Notes: generated by a model not told the origin, from the letters alone. A DNA stretch of 16,568 nt from Pseudomonadota bacterium (GCA_023416515.1 JAEZHP010000048.1:1-16568), one strand, 5' to 3'. Positions 1 to 6,711 are shown, counted from the stretch's first letter. Numbers and translations are program-made.

Positions 1-2
1 CG

Positions 3-221
3 CGCAAGCCGGCCGCGGGCGCGAGCCGCAAGACCGCATCGAGCAAGCCGGCCTCGGCGTCCACCAGGACCAAGGCGGGCACCACTGCCAAGCGCTCGAG
101 CGGCGGCAAGTCGTCCGCCTCGAAGAGCGGCAGCAGCGCCGGCTCCGGCACCGCCCGCCGGCGCAAGTCGAACGCCGCTCCTTCGGGCGGCAACGAAGGC
201 GGCGGCACCTCGACCACCTGA
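3..221 (+). CDS. 3' end of an unidentified protein with a basic low-complexity tail (partial)
   Basis: The reading frame is open from the window edge and ends at TGA 219-221. It gives about 72 residues made almost wholly of Ala, Ser, Gly, Thr, Lys and Arg (for example RKPAAGASRK, KSSASKSGSS, TARRRKS), then an acidic Gly-rich end (GGNEGGGTSTT). Such disordered basic tails occur at the C-termini of nucleic-acid-binding proteins (topoisomerase I, RNase R, DEAD-box helicases, histone-H1-like proteins) and of phasin-like proteins. Nothing folded is visible, so the family cannot be named. The strongly biased composition in one frame and the clean stop support coding. The gene points away from purA's start only by an intervening minus-strand gene, so no operon link with purA is implied. 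Confidence 0.6.
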   Translation, partial: RKPAAGASRKTASSKPASASTRTKAGTTAKRSSGGKSSASKSGSSAGSGTARRRKSNAAPSGGNEGGGTSTT

Positions 222-261
222 ACCGAATCCGTCACCGGGATCTGATCCGGCACGACGTCAC

Positions 262-297
262 AAAGAAAAGCCCCCTCTCCGACTGGGAGAGGGGGCC
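262..297 (-). terminator. Hairpin terminator behind the glycine-zipper gene
   Basis: Positions 270-280 and 286-296 form a perfect 11-bp stem (GCCCCCTCTCC) around a 5-nt loop. Read on the minus strand, the stem is followed by TTTTCTTTG, a usable U-tract, so it best serves the minus-strand gene ending at 343. It may also stop plus-strand transcription from the gene ending at 221, but there is no T-run on that side. A second GC palindrome (CCCGCCGCGGCGGG, 314-327) lies between it and the stop codon. Confidence 0.75.
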
Positions 298-342
298 GTT
301 ACTGGCTTCCGTTCCCGCCGCGGCGGGTTTGGAGCGAAAGGG

Positions 343-672
343 TTAGCGGCAGCGGCGGCGGGCCATTCCGCGCTCGACCTCGCGGCCGATGAGAGCGCCC
401 GCGGCGGCGCCGAGGATCGTGCCGACGTCGCGGTCGCGGCGGCCGGCGACCTCGCGGCCGATCAGCGCGCCGGCAGCGCCGCCGACGATCAGGCCGGTGG
501 TGCCGTCCGGACGGCGGCAGCGATAGCGTCCGTCCTGCCCGCGCCAGGTCGGGCCGGTATAGTTGCCGGCGCGGTCGTAATAGCGCTGCGCCTGGGCGGG
601 AGCTGCGGGCAGCGTCATCGCCACCGGAACCGTCATCGTCGCCGCGGCGACTGCCAGGGTCATCTTACGCAT
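343..672 (-). CDS. Exported glycine-zipper 2TM-domain protein
   Basis: The product has 109 residues. Residues 1-28 form a signal peptide (Arg/Lys start, Ala-rich core, PAQA then Q29). A short Tyr/Arg/Gly linker follows (RYYDRAGNYTG, GQDGRYRCRRPDG). Then come two near-identical glycine-zipper segments, GGAAGALIGREV (about 64-75) and GAAAGALIGREV (about 88-99), and a basic end (RRRCR). This is the layout of the Rick_17kDa_Anti/glycine-zipper-2TM family of small envelope proteins, thought to insert into or associate with the outer membrane; no reaction is known. ATG 672 was chosen because TGGAG lies 6 nt upstream. An ATG at 684 (MEFHMRK) would add four residues and is less likely. The gene diverges from purA and has its own hairpin terminator. 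Confidence 0.85.
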   Translation of the reverse strand: MRKMTLAVAAATMTVPVAMTLPAAPAQAQRYYDRAGNYTGPTWRGQDGRYRCRRPDGTTGLIVGGAAGALIGREVAGRRDRDVGTILGAAAGALIGREVERGMARRRCR

Positions 673-719
673 GTGAAACTCCATGTACTGCTGGCTTCCT
701 GAACGGCCCGACTCTAGGA

Positions 720-736
720 AGGGTTTCATTAACCCT
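720..736. promoter_or_regulatory. Inverted repeat in the divergent purA/glycine-zipper intergenic region
   Basis: AGGGTT (720-725) and AACCCT (731-736) form a 6-bp inverted repeat with a 5-nt spacer. It lies about 48 bp upstream of the glycine-zipper start and 97 bp upstream of the purA start. Its size and spacing suit a dimeric repressor site, but the binder is unknown and a chance match is possible. No convincing -35/-10 pair was found around it. Confidence 0.25.
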
Positions 737-832
737 GAACAACGTTCCAGCCATGTTTGGGCAAGGTACGCTGGACGCTGGCGCGCGCCGGGCCTAGAGG
801 GACGGCCTTTCCGGACATGAAAAGGTTTGGTC

Positions 833-2122
833 TTGGCGAACGTCACCGTCATCGGCGGACAATGGGGCGATGAAGGCAAGGGCAAGATCGTCGACTGGCT
901 CGCCAGCCGCGCCGACGTCGTCGCCCGCTTCCAGGGCGGCCACAATGCCGGCCATACTCTGGTCGTCGACGACCGCACCTACAAGCTCTCGCTGCTCCCG
1001 TCCGGGATCGTCCGAGGCACCCTTTCCGTCATAGGAAATGGCGTGGTTCTCGACCCTTGGGCGCTCAAGAAGGAGGTCGAGACCCTGAACGGCCAGGGCG
1101 TTTCGGTGACCCCCGAGACCCTTCAGATCGCCGACACCTGCCCGCTCATCCTGCCCTTCCACCGCGACCTCGACGCGCTCCGCGAGGACGCGTCCGGCAA
1201 GGGCAAGATCGGAACCACCCGCCGAGGCATCGGCCCGGCCTATGAGGACAAGGTCGGCCGCCGCGCCATCCGGGTCTGCGACCTCGCCCACCTCGGCGAG
1301 CTCGGGCCGCAACTCGACAGGCTGTGCGCTCATCACGACGCGTTGAGGGCCGGTTTCGGCGAGCAGCCGATCGACCGCGACCGGCTCGAGCGCGAGCTTG
1401 GCGAAATCGCCGACTTCGTCCTGCAATTCGCCCGCCCCGTCTGGATGACCCTCAACGAGGCGCGCCAGCGCGGCCGCCGGATCCTGTTCGAGGGCGCCCA
1501 GGGCGTTCTCCTCGACGTCGACCACGGTACCTATCCCTTCGTCACCTCGTCCAACACCGTGGCCGGAACCGCCGCGGCCGGCACCGGCCTCGGCCCGTCG
1601 GCCGCCGGCTTCGTGCTCGGCATCGTCAAGGCCTACACGACCCGGGTCGGCTCCGGCCCGTTCCCGACCGAGCTCGACGACGTCACCGGCCAGATGCTCG
1701 GCGAGCGCGGGCACGAATTCGGCACCGTCACCGGCCGCAAGCGCCGCTGCGGCTGGTTCGACGCGGTTCTGGTCCGCCAGTCCTGCGCGATATCAGGAGT
1801 CACCGGGATCGCTCTGACCAAGCTCGACGTTCTCGACGGCTTCGACGAGCTTCGAATCTGCACCGGCTATTGGCTCGGCGAGCAGCGCCTCGACCATTTC
1901 CCGGCGCATGCCGCGGACCAGGCCCGGGTGGAGCCGATCTATGAGGTCATGGCCGGCTGGGGCGAATCCACCGCCGGAGCGCGCAGTTGGGCCGATCTCC
2001 CGGCCCAGGCGATCAAATATATCCGCCGCGTCGAGGAGCTGATCCACTGCCCCGTGGCGCTCGTCTCGACCAGCCCCCAGCGCGAGGACACGATCCTCGT
2101 CCGCGACCCCTTCGCCGGCTGA
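833..2122 (+). CDS. purA: Adenylosuccinate synthetase
   Basis: PurA joins IMP and aspartate using GTP to make adenylosuccinate, the first committed step to AMP, in the cytoplasm. The 429-residue product has the family's full length. It shows the N-terminal GTP/IMP loop GQWGDEGKGK (9-18) with catalytic Asp13, and GGHNAGHT with catalytic His41, at the same numbers as the E. coli enzyme. Further family blocks are IGTTRRGIGPAYEDK, FEGAQG (about 220), DHGTYPFVTSSN, TRVGSGPFPTE and the Arg-rich GRKRRCGW loop (about 300). The start is TTG 833 (MANVTVIG), because AAAAGG at 820-825 lies 7 nt upstream; TTG 827, in the same frame, is too close to that site. A methyltransferase-like gene follows after 3 nt and is probably co-transcribed. 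Confidence 0.97.
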   Translation: MANVTVIGGQWGDEGKGKIVDWLASRADVVARFQGGHNAGHTLVVDDRTYKLSLLPSGIVRGTLSVIGNGVVLDPWALKKEVETLNGQGVSVTPETLQIADTCPLILPFHRDLDALREDASGKGKIGTTRRGIGPAYEDKVGRRAIRVCDLAHLGELGPQLDRLCAHHDALRAGFGEQPIDRDRLERELGEIADFVLQFARPVWMTLNEARQRGRRILFEGAQGVLLDVDHGTYPFVTSSNTVAGTAAAGTGLGPSAAGFVLGIVKAYTTRVGSGPFPTELDDVTGQMLGERGHEFGTVTGRKRRCGWFDAVLVRQSCAISGVTGIALTKLDVLDGFDELRICTGYWLGEQRLDHFPAHAADQARVEPIYEVMAGWGESTAGARSWADLPAQAIKYIRRVEELIHCPVALVSTSPQREDTILVRDPFAG

Positions 2123-2125
2123 TAG

Positions 2126-2875
2126 ATGACGAGCCGCGAGAGCACCTCGCTGTTCGGCCGCTCGGATTCGAGCAGCCGGCTCATTCGCCGCACCCTGAAG
2201 GACCGCGCCCTGCTCGGCGCCTTCTACGTCCTCAACGGTCCGTTCCTCGCCAAGAGCCTCTACGGTGGCAGCAAGAAGGCCAAGGGCGCCTTGCTCGAGC
2301 GGCTCGGACTGCCGCTCGACGCCCTGCCTCATACCGGCAGCTGGAAGGCGGATGTGGGCCTGCTCACCTTCCTCACCGACCATATCCTGGCCCATAAGCC
2401 CAAGGTCGTCGTCGAGTTCAGCGCCGGCGCCTCAACCCTGATCATCGCCAAGGCGCTCGAGAAAGCGGGGGTCGAGAACCCCATCTTCATCAGCTTCGAA
2501 CAGCACCCCGACTTCGTCCAGAAGACCACCGACTGGCTCAGGGAGTTCGGCCTCAAGTCCGACATCCGCGTCGCTCCTCTGGCGCCGTCGCCGGGCGGTT
2601 GGCCGGGCCTGTGGTACAGCCACGACGAGCTGCCCGAGAATATCGATCTCATGCTGATCGACGGCCCGCACTGGGCGATCCACCCGTTCACTCGAGGCGC
2701 CGCGGCGACCTCGTTCGGAAAGATCGCTCCCGGCGGCACCGTGATGCTCGACGACGCCGCTCGTCCCGGCGAACGAATCGTCGCCCGCCGCTGGCGCCGA
2801 GCCTGGCCCGACTTCGACTTCAAGCTCCACCACCCCGGCAGCAAAGGCACGCTGGTCGGGAGGCGTAAGGGCTAA
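2126..2875 (+). CDS. Class I SAM-dependent methyltransferase-like protein
   Basis: The product has 249 residues and no signal peptide. From about 93 it looks like a Rossmann methyltransferase: motif I as VVVEFSAGASTLIIA (94-108), an acidic end to the second strand (FISFEQH, 121-127), LMLIDGPH (175-182) where motif IV is expected, and GGTVMLDDAAR (203-213). The VEFSAGAST / LIDGPH / LDDAAR combination recalls Methyltransf_24-type enzymes. The substrate cannot be told. Residues 1-90 are basic and helical and probably form a cap or membrane-proximal part. ATG 2126 begins 3 nt after the purA stop with no clear Shine-Dalgarno, so translation may depend on ribosomes finishing purA. It converges on the acylphosphatase gene with a 14-nt gap. 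The fold is fairly sure and the function is not. Confidence 0.75.
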   Translation: MTSRESTSLFGRSDSSSRLIRRTLKDRALLGAFYVLNGPFLAKSLYGGSKKAKGALLERLGLPLDALPHTGSWKADVGLLTFLTDHILAHKPKVVVEFSAGASTLIIAKALEKAGVENPIFISFEQHPDFVQKTTDWLREFGLKSDIRVAPLAPSPGGWPGLWYSHDELPENIDLMLIDGPHWAIHPFTRGAAATSFGKIAPGGTVMLDDAARPGERIVARRWRRAWPDFDFKLHHPGSKGTLVGRRKG

Positions 2876-2889
2876 TCTCTCCGGCGGCT

Positions 2890-3165
2890 TTAGACCGTCA
2901 TCCGCTCCTCGAAGCCGGCGGGGACTTCGCCCTCCGCGGCTTCGACGTCGACTTCGGTGACCTTGGCGAGCTCGGGACCCTTCCAGCACAAGGTGGCGAG
3001 CTCGGTGATCCGCTCGGCCGGGCCTTTGACCAGCATTTCGACGCGTCCGTCATGGCGGTTGCGGACCCAGCCGGAAAGGCCGAGCCGGCGGGCGTGATCG
3101 ACCGCCCACATCCGGAAGCTCACCCCCTGGACCCGCCCGTGGATGAAGATTCGCCGTATCGGCAT
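2890..3165 (-). CDS. acyP: Acylphosphatase
   Basis: This small cytoplasmic enzyme hydrolyses acyl phosphates such as acetyl or carbamoyl phosphate. The 91-residue product has the family's normal size. It carries the phosphate-binding loop GRVQGVSFR (10-18, catalytic Arg18) and GWVRNRHDG with catalytic Asn36; the 18-residue separation matches Arg23/Asn41 of the human enzyme. ATG 3165 has a strong Shine-Dalgarno, AGGGAGG, 8 nt upstream. It is the last gene of the minus-strand run that includes fabI, with 60 nt between them, so it may also be translated from its own message. Why an acylphosphatase follows fabI is unclear; removal of acyl phosphates used in lipid synthesis is only a guess. Confidence 0.93.
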   Translation of the reverse strand: MPIRRIFIHGRVQGVSFRMWAVDHARRLGLSGWVRNRHDGRVEMLVKGPAERITELATLCWKGPELAKVTEVDVEAAEGEVPAGFEERMTV

Positions 3166-3225
3166 AATCCTAGCCTCCCTAGCGCTGCTGAACCGCTCGC
3201 CCGCCTAAGGCCGGGACGCCCGGGA

Positions 3226-4029
3226 TCAGGCCAGCGCGATGTCCGGCGCGTCCTCCGCCTTCATTCCGATGGCGTGATAGCCGCAATCGACATGGTGGAC
3301 CTCGCCGGTCACTCCCGAAGCGAGGTCGGACAGCAGGTACAGCGCCGCACCGCCGACATCCTCGATGGTGACGTTGCGCTTGAGCGGGCTGTTCAGCTCG
3401 TTCCATTTCAGGATGTAGCGGAAATCGCCGATCCCGCTCGCGGCGAGGGTCTTGATCGGGCCCGCCGAGACGGCGTTGACCCGGATATTCTCGGGGCCGA
3501 GATCGACGGCAAGATATTTGACGCTGGTCTCGAGCGCGGCCTTGGCGACTCCCATCACGTTGTAATGGGGGATCACCTTCTCGGCGCCGTAATAGGACAG
3601 GGTCAGGATCGACCCGCCGTTCGGCATCATCGCCCGCGCCCGCCTGGTCACTGCCACGAAGCTGTAGGCCGAGATGTTCATGGTCAGCAGGAAATTGTCG
3701 AGGCTGGTGTCGACATATTTGCCGCGAAGCTCGTTCTTGTCGGAAAAGCCGATGGCGTGAACGAGGAAGTCGATCGTCGGCCAGCGCTCGCCGAGCTTGG
3801 CGAAGGCCGAGTCCAGCTCGGCCATGTCGCTGACGTCGCAGTTGATCAGGAGGTCGGAGCCGAGCTGCTCCGCGAGCGGGCGAACGCGCTTCTCCATCGC
3901 CTCGCCCTGGTAGGAAAAGGCCAGTTCGGCGCCCTGTTCGGCAAGTGCCTTGGCGATCCCCCACGCCAGCGAACGGTCGTTGGCGAGGCCCATGATCAGC
4001 CCGCGCTTCCCCTTCATCAAACCCGTCAT
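3226..4029 (-). CDS. fabI: Enoyl-[acyl-carrier-protein] reductase, NADH type
   Basis: FabI catalyses the last reduction of each fatty-acid elongation cycle (trans-2-enoyl-ACP to acyl-ACP) as a soluble tetramer. The 267-residue product is full length. It has the variant nucleotide loop GLANDRSLAWGIA (14-26), DVSDMAELD, HAIGFSD (91-97), and the catalytic Tyr146/Tyr156/Lys163 set in SYYGAEKVIPHYNVMGVAK, at the E. coli positions. SAGPIKTLAASGI (188-200) and VHHVDCGYHAIGM near the end are also typical, the latter of alphaproteobacterial FabI. ATG 4029 has GGGAG 5 nt upstream and overlaps the TGA of the preceding yihY-like gene (ATGA), implying translational coupling. The gene belongs to a dnaJ-like/yihY/fabI/acylphosphatase run. 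Confidence 0.97.
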   Translation of the reverse strand: MTGLMKGKRGLIMGLANDRSLAWGIAKALAEQGAELAFSYQGEAMEKRVRPLAEQLGSDLLINCDVSDMAELDSAFAKLGERWPTIDFLVHAIGFSDKNELRGKYVDTSLDNFLLTMNISAYSFVAVTRRARAMMPNGGSILTLSYYGAEKVIPHYNVMGVAKAALETSVKYLAVDLGPENIRVNAVSAGPIKTLAASGIGDFRYILKWNELNSPLKRNVTIEDVGGAALYLLSDLASGVTGEVHHVDCGYHAIGMKAEDAPDIALA

Positions 4030-5108
4030 GTCGTCTCCCGCTGCTCCTCGTCGCGGCTCGCTTCCGCTACGGCTTGCTTGGCTTCAGCCTCTTCCTCGGC
4101 CAATTGGCAAGCCACTTCGTTCGCCACCTCCTTGGCCTCCTCGGCTTTCTCCTCCTGGACGGCGGCGACCACGTCCTCATGCGTGGGCTCCGGCGTCTCC
4201 GCAAGCGCGGCGTTCAATTCGGCGCCGATCACCACTCCGAAGCCGATCAGGAAGAAGAACAGCAAGGCGATCGCCACCCCGGCGAGGCTTCCGTAAGTGA
4301 GGTCGTAGCCGCCGAGCGCCGCAAGCGCCTCCGGAAGCAGCGCGGTGATAAGCACCCACCAGCCGGCGACGAAGGCGGCGCCCGGCCATTTCGGGCAGCC
4401 CTTGGCCCGGTAGCGGCCCGGGGTCAGGGCCCAGAACAGCAGGTAGAGCGCTCCGAACAGCACCAGCGCCGGGACCACCCGGAACAGCGTGACCAAGCCG
4501 ACGAAGTCCTGCGCCCAGCTAATTTGGGCGAGGACCAGCCGCTGGACGCTCGACAGCGCCACCGACACGCTCAGCGACAGCATGATGGCAACCACCGCGG
4601 CGACGATCATTCCCGCCGAAGCCAGCCGATATTCCCAGAAAGGGGTGCAGGTGGTCACTCCGTAGGAGCGCCGGATGATGTCGCGGATGGTCTCGATGAA
4701 GCTTCCCGCCGTCCACAGTCCGATCAGCGCGCCGACCCACAGGAGCGTGCCGGATCGCGCCGCGATCACGTCGGCGATCGGCTGGCGAAGGACGTCGGCG
4801 ACGGTGGGCGGCATCGTCTCGAGCACCGCCTGAAGAGTCTGCAGCCCGCCCTCGCTCTGGCCGAGCAGGCGGGTCACCGCCGCGGCGACGATGATGAACG
4901 GGAAGATCGACAGGATCGACAAATAGGCGAGGTTGCCGGCGTGGATGAAGCCGTCGTTATAGACGCCTACCGCCACCCGCTTGGTGATGACCCACGCCCG
5001 CGCGCGCTGCTCCGCGCGTGTGCGCGTTCGGCGCCCGCCATGGGCTTTTTCGAGTGCTGCGGCCTTGAGCCGTGCCTCGGGACTTTCGGACGAAAGCGAC
5101 GGGTCCAC
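4026..5108 (-). CDS. YihY/BrkB family inner-membrane protein
   Basis: The product has 360 residues. After a charged N-terminus (1-40) there are about six hydrophobic segments (roughly 57-80, 120-140, 164-190, 205-228, 243-265, 273-299). The YihY/BrkB hallmark GGYDLTYGSLAGVA (266-279) leads into the last segment and GVVIGAELNA. The family was once called ribonuclease BN by mistake. Its function is uncertain, with proposed roles in envelope integrity or transport. Residues 310-360 form an acidic Glu/Ala tail (VQEEKAEEAKE) that looks coiled-coil or disordered, a variable region in the family. GTG 5108 is the first in-frame start, 5 nt after the dnaJ-like stop. Its Shine-Dalgarno is poor (AGG only 1 nt away), so expression may rely on coupling. 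Confidence 0.88.
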   Translation of the reverse strand: MDPSLSSESPEARLKAAALEKAHGGRRTRTRAEQRARAWVITKRVAVGVYNDGFIHAGNLAYLSILSIFPFIIVAAAVTRLLGQSEGGLQTLQAVLETMPPTVADVLRQPIADVIAARSGTLLWVGALIGLWTAGSFIETIRDIIRRSYGVTTCTPFWEYRLASAGMIVAAVVAIMLSLSVSVALSSVQRLVLAQISWAQDFVGLVTLFRVVPALVLFGALYLLFWALTPGRYRAKGCPKWPGAAFVAGWWVLITALLPEALAALGGYDLTYGSLAGVAIALLFFFLIGFGVVIGAELNAALAETPEPTHEDVVAAVQEEKAEEAKEVANEVACQLAEEEAEAKQAVAEASRDEEQRETT

Positions 5109-5113
5109 GCCTG

Positions 5114-6073
5114 CTAGACGCCCAAGCCCGACCTCGGGTTGCTCCGGCCCTTTGCGTCCCAGCTCTCGACGAAGGCTTTCAGAGCCGAGTCATCCTTCGG
5201 AATCTCGACCATCAGGGTGACGAGCTGATCGCCGCGTTGCCCGTCCTTGCCGGTGAAACCCTTGCCCTTGAGCCGGAGCGTTCGGCCCGATGTGGAGCCC
5301 GCAGCGATGCCCATCATCACCGCGCCGTCGACCGTCGGCACCTTCACCTTGGCGCCGAGCACGGCCTCGTCGAGGCTGATCGGCAGGTCGAGGCGGATAT
5401 TGTCGCCGTCGCGCTTGAAGAAGCGGTGCGGCTGGATCTGGATCGTGACGATGGCGTCGCCGTTCCCCCCGGGCCCTGGCTCGCCCTGGCCCGCGAGGCG
5501 AATCTTGGTGCCGTCCTCGACGCCCTTGGGAAGCTTGATGTCGAGCGTCTTGCCGCCCTTCAGGATGACCCGCTGCTCCTTGAGCTGGGCGGCGTCCGTG
5601 AACGGCACTTCCAGGCGATAGGCGACGTCGCCGCCCTTGGGCGCCGAGCGACGCCCTCCGCCGAAGCCGCCGAACCCGCCGGAGCGGCCGCGGGCGCCGG
5701 TGAACAGGCCCTCGAACAGGTCGGAAAGGTCCGGCGCCTCGGCGCCGCCCGCCTGGCCGAAATCGAAGTCCGGTCCATTGGGCCCGCGCCGGAATCCGCC
5801 CGCGCCCGGCCCGGCGCCGGCTCCGCCGCCGAAGCCGAACGGCATCCGCGGATTGCCGTCCTCGTCGATTTCGCCGCGGTCGTAGCGGGCGCGTTTATCC
5901 TTGTCGGTGAGGATGTCGTAGGCTTGGGCCACCTTGGAGAAGCGCTCGGTCGCCTTGGGATTGTCCTTGTTGCGGTCCGGGTGAAGCTCCTTGGCGAGCT
6001 TGCGATAGGCCTTCTTGATCTCAGCCTCGTCCGCGCCCCGCGCCACGCCCAGTGTCGAATAAAGGTCCGCCAT
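5114..6073 (-). CDS. DnaJ-class co-chaperone without zinc finger (CbpA-like)
   Basis: The product has 319 residues. The N-terminal J domain (1-70) has the HPD motif at 31-33, which stimulates DnaK ATP hydrolysis, and ends with the typical YDILTDKDKRARYD helix. A long Gly/Phe region follows (about 76-143, with FGFGGG, GGFGGFGGG). A DnaJ C-terminal beta-sandwich substrate-binding region starts at KGGDVAYRLEV. No CxxCxGxG repeats are present, so this is a class B J protein like CbpA rather than DnaJ itself. It may act as an alternative DnaK partner for nucleoid or stress functions. ATG 6073 has only a weak purine-rich upstream stretch. It is first in the run leading to yihY and fabI. Confidence 0.93.
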   Translation of the reverse strand: MADLYSTLGVARGADEAEIKKAYRKLAKELHPDRNKDNPKATERFSKVAQAYDILTDKDKRARYDRGEIDEDGNPRMPFGFGGGAGAGPGAGGFRRGPNGPDFDFGQAGGAEAPDLSDLFEGLFTGARGRSGGFGGFGGGRRSAPKGGDVAYRLEVPFTDAAQLKEQRVILKGGKTLDIKLPKGVEDGTKIRLAGQGEPGPGGNGDAIVTIQIQPHRFFKRDGDNIRLDLPISLDEAVLGAKVKVPTVDGAVMMGIAAGSTSGRTLRLKGKGFTGKDGQRGDQLVTLMVEIPKDDSALKAFVESWDAKGRSNPRSGLGV

Positions 6074-6144
6074 CGCAGCGTTCGTTCTCTACTCCGTTCG
6101 AAATGTCCAGCATGACGGTGGGAAGGGGGGAGATTTGCTCCTTG

Positions 6145-6263
6145 GAGTCATCCCGGCGGAAGCGGGGACCTATGGACACCGCGACATTCGAAAAGGGACC
6201 GACAGCCTCGCCTTACTCGCGAGCGTCAGAGCTCATGGGTCCCGGCTTTCGCCGGGATGAATC
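6145..6263. repeat. Paired hairpin repeat unit, left side (copies A and B)
   Basis: Two inverted copies of one palindromic repeat are separated by 59 nt. Copy A (6147-6174) reads forward; its hairpin is CCC-G-GC / GGAA loop / GC-G-GGG, with one internal mismatch. Copy B (6234-6260) is the reverse orientation and has a perfect hairpin, CCCGGCTTTCGCCGGG (6-bp stem, 4-nt loop), preceded by CATGGGT. Each copy is bounded on its outer side by a GANTC site: GAGTC 6145-6149 and GAATC 6259-6263. From GANTC to GANTC the unit is 119 bp. The spacer carries the palindrome CTCGCGAG (6216-6223) and the GIY-YIG stop codon. It resembles a REP/BIME unit, and could end transcription or block exonucleases. Confidence 0.85.
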
Positions 6264-6569
6264 GTTGAGAGCAAGCGGCTCGAACCCTAGCATCGTGACT
6301 GCAAGGTCATCCCAGAAAGGATTACCCGTTTCGATCAGCGCGATCTTCCAGTCGCGCTTCCATTCCTTGATCCGCCGCTCGCGCACGATCGCGTTCGATA
6401 TGTCGTCATATTCCTCAAACCAAACGAGCCGCGCGACCCCATAGCGGCTCGTGAAGCCGGGGATCAGGCCATCACGGTGCTGATAGATGCGCTGCGGCAG
6501 ATCGGTGGTCGACCCGGTGTAGAGCGTTCCATGCCGACGACTGGCGAGAATGTAGCAATAGCCCGCCAT
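6213..6569 (-). CDS. GIY-YIG nuclease-family protein with a repeat-derived C-terminus
   Basis: The product has 118 residues. The single-domain GIY-YIG fold shows YIL (6-8) and LYTG (16-19) as the motif pair, the conserved Arg of LPQRIYQH (Arg27), TSRYG (40-44), and ARV-type helix IVRERRIKEWKRDWK (61-75) with its acidic residue. WDDL (86-89) is near where stand-alone family members usually end. These small proteins are presumed DNA endonucleases of unknown role. Here about 29 extra residues follow, and residues 104-112 (SSRRKPGPM) are encoded by hairpin repeat B, so the tail arose by reading into the repeat. ATG 6569 was chosen over upstream ATGs (which would read through repeat C) because the family motif begins right there and GGGAG lies 4 nt before it. 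Hairpin repeats frame both ends. Confidence 0.88.
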   Translation of the reverse strand: MAGYCYILASRRHGTLYTGSTTDLPQRIYQHRDGLIPGFTSRYGVARLVWFEEYDDISNAIVRERRIKEWKRDWKIALIETGNPFWDDLAVTMLGFEPLALNDSSRRKPGPMSSDARE

Positions 6570-6584
6570 AGTGCTCCCCCCACG

Positions 6585-6704
6585 GAGTCTTCCCGGCGAA
6601 AGCCGTGACCCATGAACGCAAAGCCACTCCAACCTGCTGCCAACCCCTCGCTTCATCCGCGAAATGCGGGAGATCATGGGTCCCGGCTTTCGCCGGGGTG
6701 ACTC
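6585..6704. repeat. Paired hairpin repeat unit, right side (copies C and D)
   Basis: This is a second unit of the same build, 120 bp from GAGTC (6585-6589) to GACTC (6700-6704). Copy C (6587-6614) reads forward, with hairpin CCCGGCGAAAGCCGTG (one mismatch) followed by ACCCATG. Copy D (6675-6702) is inverted with a perfect CCCGGCTTTCGCCGGG stem preceded by CATGGGT. The copies are 60 nt apart, against 59 nt in the left unit. About 28-29 nt before the CATGGG of both B and D, the spacers start alike (CCTCGC) and then hold a small GC hairpin (here CCGC/GCGG, 6657-6669). The unit lies between the CFA synthase stop (6712) and the GIY-YIG start (6569), and probably forms the 3' end of the CFA synthase message. 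Confidence 0.85.
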
Positions 6705-6711
6705 CGATCTC

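Noticed and set aside
3052..4296. Plus-strand frames opposite acyP, fabI, yihY and dnaJ (also 4074-5117 and 5072-6115)
   Set aside because: All lie opposite well-supported conserved genes and read as low-complexity shadows.
6570..6677. N-terminal extension of the GIY-YIG frame
   Set aside because: It translates hairpin repeat C and its spacer; the GIY-YIG motif begins at ATG 6569, which has its own Shine-Dalgarno.
6145..6704. CRISPR array or insertion-sequence ends
   Set aside because: Only four repeat copies in alternating orientation with unequal gaps, no Cas genes, no transposase and no visible target-site duplication.
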